Source: Faecimorpha sp963627615 (GTDB lineage Bacteria; Bacillota; Clostridia; Lachnospirales; Bianqueaceae). Taken from it: a stretch of 11,440 nt of DNA. A model generated the notes under the pieces. It saw only the letters and a program-made list of their open reading frames with translations, did no database searches and was not told the DNA's origin. Location of the stretch: the NCBI GenBank assembly GCA_963627615.1, contig CAVGBV010000076.1, positions 1-11,440 on the forward strand, written 5' to 3'. Positions 1-6,662 of the stretch are shown piece after piece; within the stretch, counting starts at the first letter, position 1, and each line of letters begins with the position of its first letter. The translations under genes were made by a program, and so were the position numbers.

Positions 1-675
1 ATCTACCCCCTCCATGAGCGTGTTGGCTACTCCCAGCATATCCTCCGTCCGCATACAGATCTCCAGGTACCCTACCGGTCTCGTGCTGCCCAAGGCATAA
101 ATCTGCCGATACATTGAGAACACACTGGGTCCCATTTCGTTTCTCGGGAAAATCAATTCCCGGTAATTCTCATCATTCTGCGCGCTGTAAAGCTTTGCTG
201 ATTTTCCGATAAAATAGGCATCATACCCCAGGTGCTCCAGCCGCTGCATCCAGGGCTTCTGGGCCATAACCCGCTTCGGGTAAATCGTGTTCTGATATCT
301 GGGGATGGCCTCATCCAGCGCATAGATCCGCATCGCCTCAATTCTCGGATTGATCTGATCCACACTGGCGATAAAGCTACCGAAATTCCCCATCGCTTCC
401 AGCAGGTATTTCTCCGGTTCCTGGCTGTAATTGGAGAGATAGTCGATAATCTGCGGATTGGCGGCAAGACTTCTTGCCGTTGTATCCATCTCCTGGACCC
501 GGTAAGCAATCTCACTGAGAATTCCGGCAACATCGTTCTCTACCTGCCGTTCTACATTTTCTTCCTGTATTTTTCCAATCTGATAGACCCAAAAGATCAA
601 AAAGACGACCAATGGCAGACAAAAGCTGACCAAAAAACCTGTGATGATCTTATGAGACAGACTCTTCTTTCTCAT
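1..675 (-). CDS. Membrane sensor, probable YesM/LytS-like sensor histidine kinase (5' part only)
   Basis: The first 225 residues of a longer protein are visible; the gene runs leftward past base 1 with no stop. The start at 675 follows a purine-rich GATGGGGG about 7 bases upstream. The N-terminus (MRKKSLSHKI) is short and basic and is followed by one strong hydrophobic segment at about residues 11-31 (ITGFLVSFCLPLVVFLIFWV). A charged, probably helical extracellular region follows, including the stretches DTTARSLAANPQIIDYLSNY and LGSTRPVGYLEICM. This layout is typical of the extracytoplasmic Cache-like sensor half of Clostridia histidine kinases of the YesM type. The HAMP, HisKA/His_kinase and ATPase domains would lie outside the window, so the kinase assignment is inference; a chemoreceptor-type protein remains possible. 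It is divergent from the hydrogenase operon. Confidence 0.68.
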   Translation of the reverse strand, partial: MRKKSLSHKIITGFLVSFCLPLVVFLIFWVYQIGKIQEENVERQVENDVAGILSEIAYRVQEMDTTARSLAANPQIIDYLSNYSQEPEKYLLEAMGNFGSFIASVDQINPRIEAMRIYALDEAIPRYQNTIYPKRVMAQKPWMQRLEHLGYDAYFIGKSAKLYSAQNDENYRELIFPRNEMGPSVFSMYRQIYALGSTRPVGYLEICMRTEDMLGVANTLMEGVD

Positions 676-720
676 CTGTGTACCCCCATCTTTTTTATCC
701 CGCAAAATCTCTGACGCTTT

Positions 721-749
721 ATTATATCATTCGTTCTGTAAAAGAACAA
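721..749 (-). promoter_or_regulatory. Predicted sigma-A promoter of the sensor kinase gene
   Basis: On the minus strand TTGTTC (complement of 744-749) lies 17 bases before TATAAT (complement of 721-726). The -10 is perfect and the -35 matches 3 of 6. A small dyad, GTTCT (733-737) and AGAAC (743-747), lies between and over these boxes and could be an operator, but it is short. Confidence 0.5.
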
Positions 750-767
750 GAGGAAGGCCCCGACTCC

Positions 768-796
768 TTGACGAATCTATATGTTTCCATTATAAT
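768..796 (+). promoter_or_regulatory. Predicted strong sigma-A promoter of the sensory hydrogenase operon
   Basis: TTGACG (768-773) and TATAAT (791-796) are separated by exactly 17 bases, 5 of 6 and 6 of 6 matches to the housekeeping consensus. The boxes lie 31 bases upstream of the first gene. No terminator is visible before 6523, so this promoter could drive all five genes. Confidence 0.75.
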
Positions 797-813
797 ATAG
801 GTAATATATTTTC

Positions 814-819
814 GGAGGT
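814..819 (+). promoter_or_regulatory. Ribosome binding site that sets the ferredoxin start
   Basis: GGAGGT lies 7 bases before the ATG at 827 but only 1 base before the in-frame ATG at 821. The spacing supports 827 as the true start. Confidence 0.8.
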
Positions 820-826
820 AATGATT

Positions 827-1093
827 ATGGAAATCATTCTATGTGTTGGCAGTTCCTGCCACCTGAAAGGAGCACCCGCGATTCTCACCCGAATCAACGC
901 GCTCATTGCCGAATATGGGCTGCAAGATCAGATACAGCTCTCCGGTTCGTTTTGTATGGAGCAATGTACGAAGGGCTCCAACGGCGTATGTATCCGGATC
1001 GACGGAAAAATTCATATTGTGACGGCGGCGACGATCGATGAAGTCTTCTATAATGAAGTGATCAAGCCCCTGCGGGAGGAGTCCACACCATGA
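827..1093 (+). CDS. Thioredoxin-like [2Fe-2S] ferredoxin (NuoE/HydC-like)
   Basis: An 88-residue protein made of a single thioredoxin-like [2Fe-2S] ferredoxin domain. The four expected ligands are visible as C6-x4-C11 near the N-terminus (CVGSSC) and C43-x3-C47 (CMEQC), the spacing of NuoE-type subunits and of small ferredoxins next to [FeFe] hydrogenases. There is no signal peptide, so it is cytosolic. The stop overlaps the start of the hydrogenase gene in an ATGA (1090-1093), which suggests translational coupling. Its likely role is to carry electrons to or from the neighbouring HydS-like protein; the partner is inferred from position. The length is usual for the stand-alone form, which lacks the helical N-terminal part of full NuoE. 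Confidence 0.9.
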   Translation: MEIILCVGSSCHLKGAPAILTRINALIAEYGLQDQIQLSGSFCMEQCTKGSNGVCIRIDGKIHIVTAATIDEVFYNEVIKPLREESTP

Positions 1094-2787
1094 CCAGCAT
1101 CATCAGTTTAAAAAAGGTTCGATGTAAGAACTGCCACAAATGTATTCGTTCTTGTCCTGTCAATTCCATCATGTATAAAGACGACCAGGCGCAGATCATG
1201 CCGGAGCAATGTATCCTGTGCGGCCACTGCATCAATACCTGTCCTCAGAATGCCAAAACCGTACTGAGTGACATCTTTAAGATTCGCGGCTATCTGAAGG
1301 CTCACGCGGTGACTGTTCTGTCGATCGCTCCGTCTTTTTCAGGCCTCCTGCGCCGCCCGGCCCTTCTTCCGGCGATTCTGAAAAAATTGGGATTCACCTA
1401 TGTTCATGAGACTTCTGAAGGCGCCGCCCTGGTTTCTCTGGAGTATCAGAGACTGCTGGAACTGGGGACGATGGATAACATCATCACCACCTGCTGTCCC
1501 ACCGTCAATATGCTTCTGGAAAAATACTATCCCGACCTGATTCCGCAGATGGCGCCCGTGGTCTCTCCCATGATCGCTCATGCCAAACTGCTCCGGGAAA
1601 AATACGGTCCGAGCGCCAAGATCATCTTTGTCGGTCCCTGCATCTCCAAAAAAGAAGAAGCCCGGGACCCGCGCAATGCCGGTCTGGTGGACGCCGTCCT
1701 TACCTTCGAGGAGCTCATCCACTGGATCACAGAAGAAGGACTCGACCAGGCCGATCTGGAAGAGATCGCCTTTGATAACGACAGTCCGGCTTCTGCCAGG
1801 ATGTATCCTATAACCAGCGGCATTATCACAACGATTATGGCGCAGAAGGGATTCTATGGATATAAGACGCTGTGCGTCGATGATATTGAGAACTGCAAGG
1901 CACTGTTTCAGGATATCCGTCACGGAGCGGTCCATGGCTGTTTTATCGAGGTAAACTCATGTCCGGGCGGCTGCATCAACGGCCCTGTATCCGGGCACGA
2001 GAGCAGCCGTTTCTCTGCCCGTCTGGCGGTCGAAGCCTATACCGGAGCCGAACAGACAAGTTTTCCGCAGATTCAACGCGATTCTGACCTTCAGGCGCAA
2101 TTCCGGGATGCCAGTCAGAAAGAGGACATGCCAACAGAGGAGCAATTGCGGCAGATTCTGCACAGTATCGGCAAAGAGACTCGTGAGGATGAACTGAACT
2201 GCGGCGCGTGCGGCTACTCCACCTGCCGTGAAAAGGCGATCTCGATCTTCCAGGGCAAATCGGAACCGACCATGTGCCTGCCCTATATGAAGGAACTGGC
2301 CCAGTCCCTCTCAAACAGCATCCTCAAGGTGACGCCCAACGTGATCTTTGCCGTGGACGAGGACCTGCGGATCCGTGAGTTCAACTATCAGGCTGAGCGG
2401 GTATTCGGCCTCTCCCGCAAGGAGGCGCTGGATACCTATCTGTACGAGCTGATCGATACCTCGGATTACGAGCATATCATCAAGAGCCGCAGTGCTTTTC
2501 TGGACCGGATTGTAACCTATGACAATCTGGGCATGACCTTCAGCGCCAACATCCTCTATATGCCGGAACAGCGTATGGTGCTTGGCATCCTCAAGGATGT
2601 GACGCAGGAGGAACGGGCTAAGGCCAACCATCACACCCTGCAGATGGATACAATCGCTATGGCGCAGAAGGTCATCGATAAGCAGATGACTGTGGCGCAG
2701 GAGATTGCGGGGCTTCTGGGCGAGACGACCGCCGAAACCAAGGTCACGCTCTCCAGATTGAAGGACATGATCTCTGGGGAGGAATAA
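1090..2787 (+). CDS. hydS: Sensory [FeFe] hydrogenase with C-terminal PAS domain (HydS-like, group C)
   Basis: A 565-residue cytosolic protein. Residues 12-22 and 41-51 are two CxxCxxCxxxCP [4Fe-4S] motifs. The H-cluster domain spans about 70-310 with all three signatures: TTCCP (C136 ligand, C135 at the proton-relay position), GPCISKKEE (C184) and EVNSCPGGC (C291, C295). A further Fe-S motif, CGACGYSTC plus MCLPYM (C371, C374, C379, C396), follows, then a PAS domain at about 405-505 and a helical tail ending near 565. Known HydA enzymes have M in the second and third signatures where this protein has G182 and N289. Such changes, with the PAS domain and the phosphatase next door, are typical of putatively sensory group C hydrogenases. 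GGGAGGAG lies 8 bases before the ATG. Maturases HydE, HydF and HydG are not in the window. That it senses H2 or redox state rather than turning over H2 in bulk is inference. Confidence 0.92.
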   Translation: MTSIISLKKVRCKNCHKCIRSCPVNSIMYKDDQAQIMPEQCILCGHCINTCPQNAKTVLSDIFKIRGYLKAHAVTVLSIAPSFSGLLRRPALLPAILKKLGFTYVHETSEGAALVSLEYQRLLELGTMDNIITTCCPTVNMLLEKYYPDLIPQMAPVVSPMIAHAKLLREKYGPSAKIIFVGPCISKKEEARDPRNAGLVDAVLTFEELIHWITEEGLDQADLEEIAFDNDSPASARMYPITSGIITTIMAQKGFYGYKTLCVDDIENCKALFQDIRHGAVHGCFIEVNSCPGGCINGPVSGHESSRFSARLAVEAYTGAEQTSFPQIQRDSDLQAQFRDASQKEDMPTEEQLRQILHSIGKETREDELNCGACGYSTCREKAISIFQGKSEPTMCLPYMKELAQSLSNSILKVTPNVIFAVDEDLRIREFNYQAERVFGLSRKEALDTYLYELIDTSDYEHIIKSRSAFLDRIVTYDNLGMTFSANILYMPEQRMVLGILKDVTQEERAKANHHTLQMDTIAMAQKVIDKQMTVAQEIAGLLGETTAETKVTLSRLKDMISGEE

Positions 2788-2790
2788 AGA

Positions 2791-3963
2791 ATGCAGCATG
2801 TCGTTGAATGTGTTTATAAAAGCCTGAACCACAAGGGTGAGGAGCTGTGCGGGGACAAAGTTGAGATCGTACGCACAGCGGACGCCGATATCCTGATTTT
2901 GGCGGATGGTCTGGGCAGCGGAGTCAAGGCCAATATTCTGTCTACTCTGACTTCCAAAATCATCTCTACCATGATCCAGGAGGGGGCGCCGCTGGAGGAT
3001 ACGATCGAAACCATCAGCAGCACGCTGCCCCTTTGCTCCGTCCGCCATCTGGCCTATTCCACCTTCAGTATCCTGCAAATCTATCATGACGGGCGGGCAC
3101 ATCTGGTGGAATTTGACAATCCAGCCTGTTTCTGCCTGCGCAAGGGCGAATTGATCCGTCCTGCCTATATCAAGCGGCAAATCTCCGGCAAAGAGATCCG
3201 TGAAAGCTTTTTTCAGGTAGAATTGTGGGATTACTATGTTCTGGTCAGCGACGGAGTCATCTATGCCGGTGTAGGCGAAACACTGAATTTCGGCTGGACC
3301 TGGGATAATGTCGCAGACTATCTGCGCCGCGAGATCCTCAAGCGTCCTTCGGCTCACCGCCTTGCGAACCTTCTGTCCTCTGCCTGCAACGACCTGTATA
3401 TGGGGAAGCCTGGCGATGATACCACCGTGGCGGTCGCCAAGGTGATTCAGGCAAGCCATGTACACCTTCTGGCCAGTCCGCCGCAGGATAAAAAGGACGA
3501 CGAACGGATGGTGCAGGACTTTTTGCAGGATTCCGATATCCGCATCATCTGCGGCGGCAGCAGCGGCAATATGGTTGCGCGGGTTCTCAATAAGCCTCTG
3601 CGTGCTTCCCTGGAATATCTGGATCCGGCGGTTCCGCCGACGGCAGAAATCGAGGGCATCCAACTCGTCACTGAGGGTGTGCTGACACTCAGCAAGACGC
3701 TGGAGATTCTCCGCCAGTGCGTCAGTCCGACGGGCGAAGTTCAGAATCTGGAACTGTTGGACGCCAAAAACGGCGCCGCACAGATCGCCAAGATTCTCGT
3801 CGAGCGCTGTACTCACCTGAATCTCTATATCGGACAGGCCATCAATCCGGCACATCAAAACCCCGACCTGCCCTTTGACCTGAGTATCAAGTTCCGGCTG
3901 CTGGAAGAGCTGGCCGCTCTGGCCCGCAAGCTTGGACGTACTGTAGAATGCTATTATTATTAA
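2791..3963 (+). CDS. SpoIIE/PP2C-type serine phosphatase, hydrogenase-linked, with extra C-terminal domain
   Basis: A 390-residue soluble protein. The PP2C/SpoIIE core (about 1-220) shows the metal-binding aspartates in order: GDKVEI (D22), ILADGLGSG (D39), LVSDGVIYA (D154) and PGDDTTVAV (D209, D210). These should hold two Mn/Mg ions and dephosphorylate phosphoserine or phosphothreonine, classically on anti-anti-sigma (STAS) proteins. No membrane segments or sensor domain precede the core, so the input probably comes from a partner. Residues about 240-390 form a second domain with GGSSGNMVARVL and PPTAEIEGIQLVTEGVLTL, which I do not recognise as a named fold. GGGGAGGA lies 7 bases before the ATG and the gap to the hydrogenase is 3 bases. 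The inferred role is output of the HydS-like sensor. No STAS or anti-sigma substrate is encoded nearby. Confidence 0.88.
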   Translation: MQHVVECVYKSLNHKGEELCGDKVEIVRTADADILILADGLGSGVKANILSTLTSKIISTMIQEGAPLEDTIETISSTLPLCSVRHLAYSTFSILQIYHDGRAHLVEFDNPACFCLRKGELIRPAYIKRQISGKEIRESFFQVELWDYYVLVSDGVIYAGVGETLNFGWTWDNVADYLRREILKRPSAHRLANLLSSACNDLYMGKPGDDTTVAVAKVIQASHVHLLASPPQDKKDDERMVQDFLQDSDIRIICGGSSGNMVARVLNKPLRASLEYLDPAVPPTAEIEGIQLVTEGVLTLSKTLEILRQCVSPTGEVQNLELLDAKNGAAQIAKILVERCTHLNLYIGQAINPAHQNPDLPFDLSIKFRLLEELAALARKLGRTVECYYY

Positions 3964-3978
3964 AAAGGAGATGCTATT

Positions 3979-5205
3979 ATGACGTATCAGGAAGCGTATT
4001 CACTGCTGGAAAAAAAGCAGCAGACCGGTCTCCTGCGGTATTATGATACCCTGGATGAAGCTGGTCAAAAGGACCTGCTGCAGCAGATCGAAAATCTGGA
4101 CTGGAGTCTGTTTGAGGCTCTGTCTCACAAGGGACAGCCCGTAGCCAAGGGGCATCTGACTCCGATGCCCGCGTTGGAGATCTCGGAAATTGCCGCCAAC
4201 GAAGAACGTTTCCGTACCCGTGGACTGGAAGCAATTCGCGCTGGCAAGGTTGCGGCCGTCCTCCTGGCCGGTGGGCAGGGAACCCGTCTTGGACTGGACA
4301 AGCCCAAGGGAATGCTCAATGTAGGAATTACCCACACCATGTATCTGTTCGAAATTCTGATCGGCAATCTGAAGCGTGTAACCGATGCCGCTGAGTCCTA
4401 TATTCCGCTCTATATCATGACCAGTGAAAAAAATCATGAGGATACAACCCGCTTTTTTGCCGAAGAGAACTACTTCGGTTATCCAGCTGAATATGTACAT
4501 TTCTTTAAGCAGGAGATGGCGCCTTCCGTGGACTATGACGGCAAGATTCTGTTGGAAGCTCCGGGACGGATCTCCCTCTCTCCCAACGGCAATGGCGGCT
4601 GGTTCTCTTCTATGAACCGTGCCGGACTTCTGCCGCAGCTCCATAGTCAGGGTGTGGAATGGCTCAATATCTTCTCTGTCGATAATGTGCTGCAGCGCAT
4701 CGCGGATCCGGTGATGATCGGCGCGACCCTGGAAAAGGGATATGTCAGCAGCGGCAAAGTTGTCCGTAAGGCAGATCCGGACGAACGGGTCGGCGTATTG
4801 TGCCTGGAAGACGGCAAGCCCTCGATCGTAGAATATTATGAAATGACCGATGAGATTCGCAACACCCGCCTGGCGGACGGCAGTCTGGCCTACGGCTTTG
4901 GCGTTACCCTGAACTATCTCTTCCGTCTGGACAAGCTGGAAGCCATCCTGTCCAACAAGATGCCCCTGCATGTCGTAGAAAAGAAGATTCCTCATCTGGA
5001 TGAGAACGGCAATCTGGTAAAGCCTGAGGCTCCCAATGGTTATAAATTCGAGACGCTGATCCTGGATATGGTGCATATGATGGACAACTGCCTGCCGACG
5101 GAGATCATCCGCGAAGAAGAATTCGCTCCGATCAAAAACCGTACCGGCGTGGATTCTCTGGAAAGCGCAAGAGAACTGCTCCGCCAGAACCATGTAGAGC
5201 TCTAA
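3979..5205 (+). CDS. UDPGP type 1 family UDP-sugar pyrophosphorylase (UAP1-like)
   Basis: A 408-residue protein that should transfer UMP from UTP to a sugar-1-phosphate, giving a UDP-sugar and pyrophosphate. The nucleotide-binding signature LLAGGQGTRLGLDKPKG is at 95-111. Other hallmarks are PNGNGGWF (202-209), the metal-site region FSVDN (232-236), NGYKFETLILD (353-363) and EEFAPIKNRTG (380-390). The last resembles the FSPLKN segment of eukaryotic UDP-N-acetylhexosamine pyrophosphorylases rather than bacterial GlmU or GalU. The substrate (GlcNAc-1-P, GalNAc-1-P or glucose-1-P) cannot be fixed by reading. AAAGGAG lies 8 bases before the ATG. The gene starts 15 bases after the phosphatase with no terminator between, so it probably shares the hydrogenase transcript. 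Its length is slightly shorter than eukaryotic UAP1 (about 500). Confidence 0.88.
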   Translation: MTYQEAYSLLEKKQQTGLLRYYDTLDEAGQKDLLQQIENLDWSLFEALSHKGQPVAKGHLTPMPALEISEIAANEERFRTRGLEAIRAGKVAAVLLAGGQGTRLGLDKPKGMLNVGITHTMYLFEILIGNLKRVTDAAESYIPLYIMTSEKNHEDTTRFFAEENYFGYPAEYVHFFKQEMAPSVDYDGKILLEAPGRISLSPNGNGGWFSSMNRAGLLPQLHSQGVEWLNIFSVDNVLQRIADPVMIGATLEKGYVSSGKVVRKADPDERVGVLCLEDGKPSIVEYYEMTDEIRNTRLADGSLAYGFGVTLNYLFRLDKLEAILSNKMPLHVVEKKIPHLDENGNLVKPEAPNGYKFETLILDMVHMMDNCLPTEIIREEEFAPIKNRTGVDSLESARELLRQNHVEL

Positions 5206-5215
5206 GGTGATCCTC

Positions 5216-6511
5216 ATGAACTATCCAGCTTATTCCGACGGCAAAACTCTCTGCACCGCGCTTTTGCAGGAAGCCATCGACGCCACTCCTATGGGCGGCA
5301 CGCTTCGGATCCCCGCCGGGACCTATCTGACCGGCTCCTTGTTTTTGCATTCCAATATGACACTGGAGCTCACGCCGGACACCGTGCTTCTGGGCGTAGT
5401 GGATGAGTCCGCCTATCCCATGGTTCCCTCCCGTGTGGCCGGTGTAGAGATGATCTGGCCCGCCGGTCTTCTCAATGTCCATCATGCAGAAAACGTCACC
5501 ATCTGCGGCGGCGGTACCGTAGATGGCCAGGGAGAATACTGGTGGAAAAAATACTGGGGCGATGACCGCCTCGGCGGAATGCGGGGCGTCTATACTCCCA
5601 AGGGTGTACGCTGGGCTGTAGATTACGACTGCACCCGCCCCCGCAATGTGATTGTCTATGAATCCAAACATGTTACCATCAGCGGATTGACATCCCGTCA
5701 ATCCCCTTTCTGGAATCTTCACCTCTGCTACAGTGAAGATCTCCTGGTAGAAAATGTTCAGATCGGCGCCAACGCGGGGCCCAGCACGGATGGAATCGAT
5801 ATTGACTCCTGCAGCGGCGCTGTCGTACGCCGCTGCCGCATCACCTGCAATGACGACAGCATCTGTGTCAAAGCAGGACGTGATTCCGATGGACTGCGGG
5901 TAAACCGTGTCTGCGAGAATATCGAGATCTATGACTGCGATCTGGGATTGGGCGCCGGAATCACGCTCGGATCCGAGACCTCCGGCGGCATCCGCAACGT
6001 ATACATCCATGACTGCCGCTATGACAGTACTTCCTGCGGCTTCCGCATTAAGTCCGCCAGAACACGCGGCGGACTTCTGGAAAAGATCCGTGTGGAAAAC
6101 CTCTCCATGGTCAATGTACGCGAACCCTTCAGCTTTGATCTGAACTGGAATCCTTCCTACAGCTATTGTGAAATCCCGAAGGATTACGACGGCGTGATCC
6201 CGGAGTACTGGCATGTGATGGCCGCAAGGGTTCCGGAAGAGCTGGGGATCCCCGCTGTGCGCGATATTGAGATCCGCGGCGTAACCGCCACGATCACTCC
6301 GGAATACCAAGGCAAATCCTACGCCTTTCTGATCCATGCCTATCCGGAAAAACCCATCGAGAATGTCCACATGAGGGATGTTTCCATCACCGCGAAAGAA
6401 TGCGGCTCCGTCGACAATATCCGAAACTGGACAATGGAAAATGTACGAATCACGGCCTGCCAGAGCTCCGAAGATCCTTCCGGCTTCGATCCTCTGGCCC
6501 CCGGTCTGTAA
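5216..6511 (+). CDS. Intracellular glycoside hydrolase family 28 (polygalacturonase-like)
   Basis: A 431-residue right-handed beta-helix enzyme expected to hydrolyse uronic acid-containing glycans. The GH28 signature set is mostly present: STDGID (190-195, usual NTD), NDDS (D213, D214, catalytic acid pair), GAGITLGSE (246-254, usually with His) and FRIK (R277, K279). The beta-helix repeats continue to about 410. There is no signal peptide (MNYPAYSDGK), so it probably acts in the cytosol on imported oligosaccharides. The ATG at 5216 is preferred over the in-frame GTG at 5207, because AAGGTG (5204-5209) then lies 6 bases upstream. It follows the pyrophosphorylase by 10 bases and ends the operon. 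The missing His and the Ser in place of Asn may mean a substrate other than polygalacturonate, such as rhamnogalacturonan-type oligomers. Confidence 0.87.
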   Translation: MNYPAYSDGKTLCTALLQEAIDATPMGGTLRIPAGTYLTGSLFLHSNMTLELTPDTVLLGVVDESAYPMVPSRVAGVEMIWPAGLLNVHHAENVTICGGGTVDGQGEYWWKKYWGDDRLGGMRGVYTPKGVRWAVDYDCTRPRNVIVYESKHVTISGLTSRQSPFWNLHLCYSEDLLVENVQIGANAGPSTDGIDIDSCSGAVVRRCRITCNDDSICVKAGRDSDGLRVNRVCENIEIYDCDLGLGAGITLGSETSGGIRNVYIHDCRYDSTSCGFRIKSARTRGGLLEKIRVENLSMVNVREPFSFDLNWNPSYSYCEIPKDYDGVIPEYWHVMAARVPEELGIPAVRDIEIRGVTATITPEYQGKSYAFLIHAYPEKPIENVHMRDVSITAKECGSVDNIRNWTMENVRITACQSSEDPSGFDPLAPGL

Positions 6512-6522
6512 GATGTTTCTTC

Positions 6523-6550
6523 AGGCGCAGCGATTGGCTGCGCCTTTTCT
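6523..6550 (+). terminator. Rho-independent terminator ending the hydrogenase-GH28 operon
   Basis: A perfect 9-bp stem, AGGCGCAGC (6523-6531) and GCTGCGCCT (6537-6545), with a 5-base loop is followed by TTTCT and further T-rich sequence. It starts 11 bases after the GH28 stop. Confidence 0.88.
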
Positions 6551-6554
6551 TATA

Positions 6555-6583
6555 TTTTATCAGTGAATCTGATTAAATATAAT
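6555..6583 (+). promoter_or_regulatory. Predicted promoter of the leuA-araC fusion (weak -35)
   Basis: TATAAT (6578-6583) is a perfect -10 box. At 17 bases upstream there is only TTTTAT (6555-6560), a poor -35. Transcription would start near 6590, giving a leader of about 70 bases. The -10 lies inside the first copy of the repeat described below, so a bound protein would cover it. Confidence 0.5.
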
Positions 6584-6590
6584 CATTCAC
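6563..6590. promoter_or_regulatory. Imperfect inverted repeat over the leuA-araC promoter (candidate operator)
   Basis: GTGAAT-ct-GATT (6563-6574) and AATC-ATTCAC (6581-6590) are reverse complements apart from the two-base bulge, with a 6-base centre. The dyad covers the -10 box. It is a candidate binding site; no binding has been shown. Confidence 0.4.
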
Positions 6591-6628
6591 ATATTCTTAT
6601 CTCTGTGATAAAATAAAATCATTCATTT
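6573..6628. repeat. 20-base near-direct repeat pair upstream of leuA-araC
   Basis: Bases 6573-6592 and 6609-6628 match at 16 of 20 positions and share an exact AATCATTCA core (6581-6589 and 6617-6625). They are offset by 36 bases. AraC-type double-HTH domains often bind asymmetric direct repeats, which makes these plausible sites for the protein encoded just downstream. The region is AT-rich, so chance similarity is not excluded. Confidence 0.45.
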
Positions 6629-6641
6629 TGATTTATTTTAT
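6608..6641. repeat. AT-only inverted repeat in the leuA-araC leader
   Basis: A 10-bp perfect inverted repeat (6608-6617 and 6632-6641, ATAAAATAAA and its complement) has a 14-base loop holding the second AATCATTCA core. It is weak as an RNA hairpin because it is all A-T, but it may be part of a DNA-binding site. Confidence 0.35.
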
Positions 6642-6662
6642 TTTGAAAGAAGGTACACTCCC

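Noticed and set aside
821..829. Alternative ferredoxin start at ATG 821
   Set aside because: It would sit 1 base after GGAGGT, too close for initiation; ATG 827 has a 7-base spacing.
2311..3858. Long minus-strand open frame (515 codons) opposite the hydrogenase tail and phosphatase genes
   Set aside because: It lies antisense to proteins with clear catalytic motifs, has no ribosome binding site that I could find and its translation shows no recognisable domain. It is a by-product of codon use in the real genes.
5207..5218. Alternative GH28 start at GTG 5207
   Set aside because: The GTG is inside the AAGGTG that serves as ribosome binding site for ATG 5216.
4000..6370. Long minus-strand open frames (4000-5217 and 5132-6370) opposite the pyrophosphorylase and GH28 genes
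   Set aside because: These translations have no family motifs and are covered by well-supported plus-strand genes with good ribosome binding sites.
6551..6662. T-box riboswitch or leucine-rich leader peptide ahead of leuA-araC
   Set aside because: The region is only about 110 bases, AT-rich, has no small open frame with leucine codons, no T-box consensus and no terminator/antiterminator pair before the gene.
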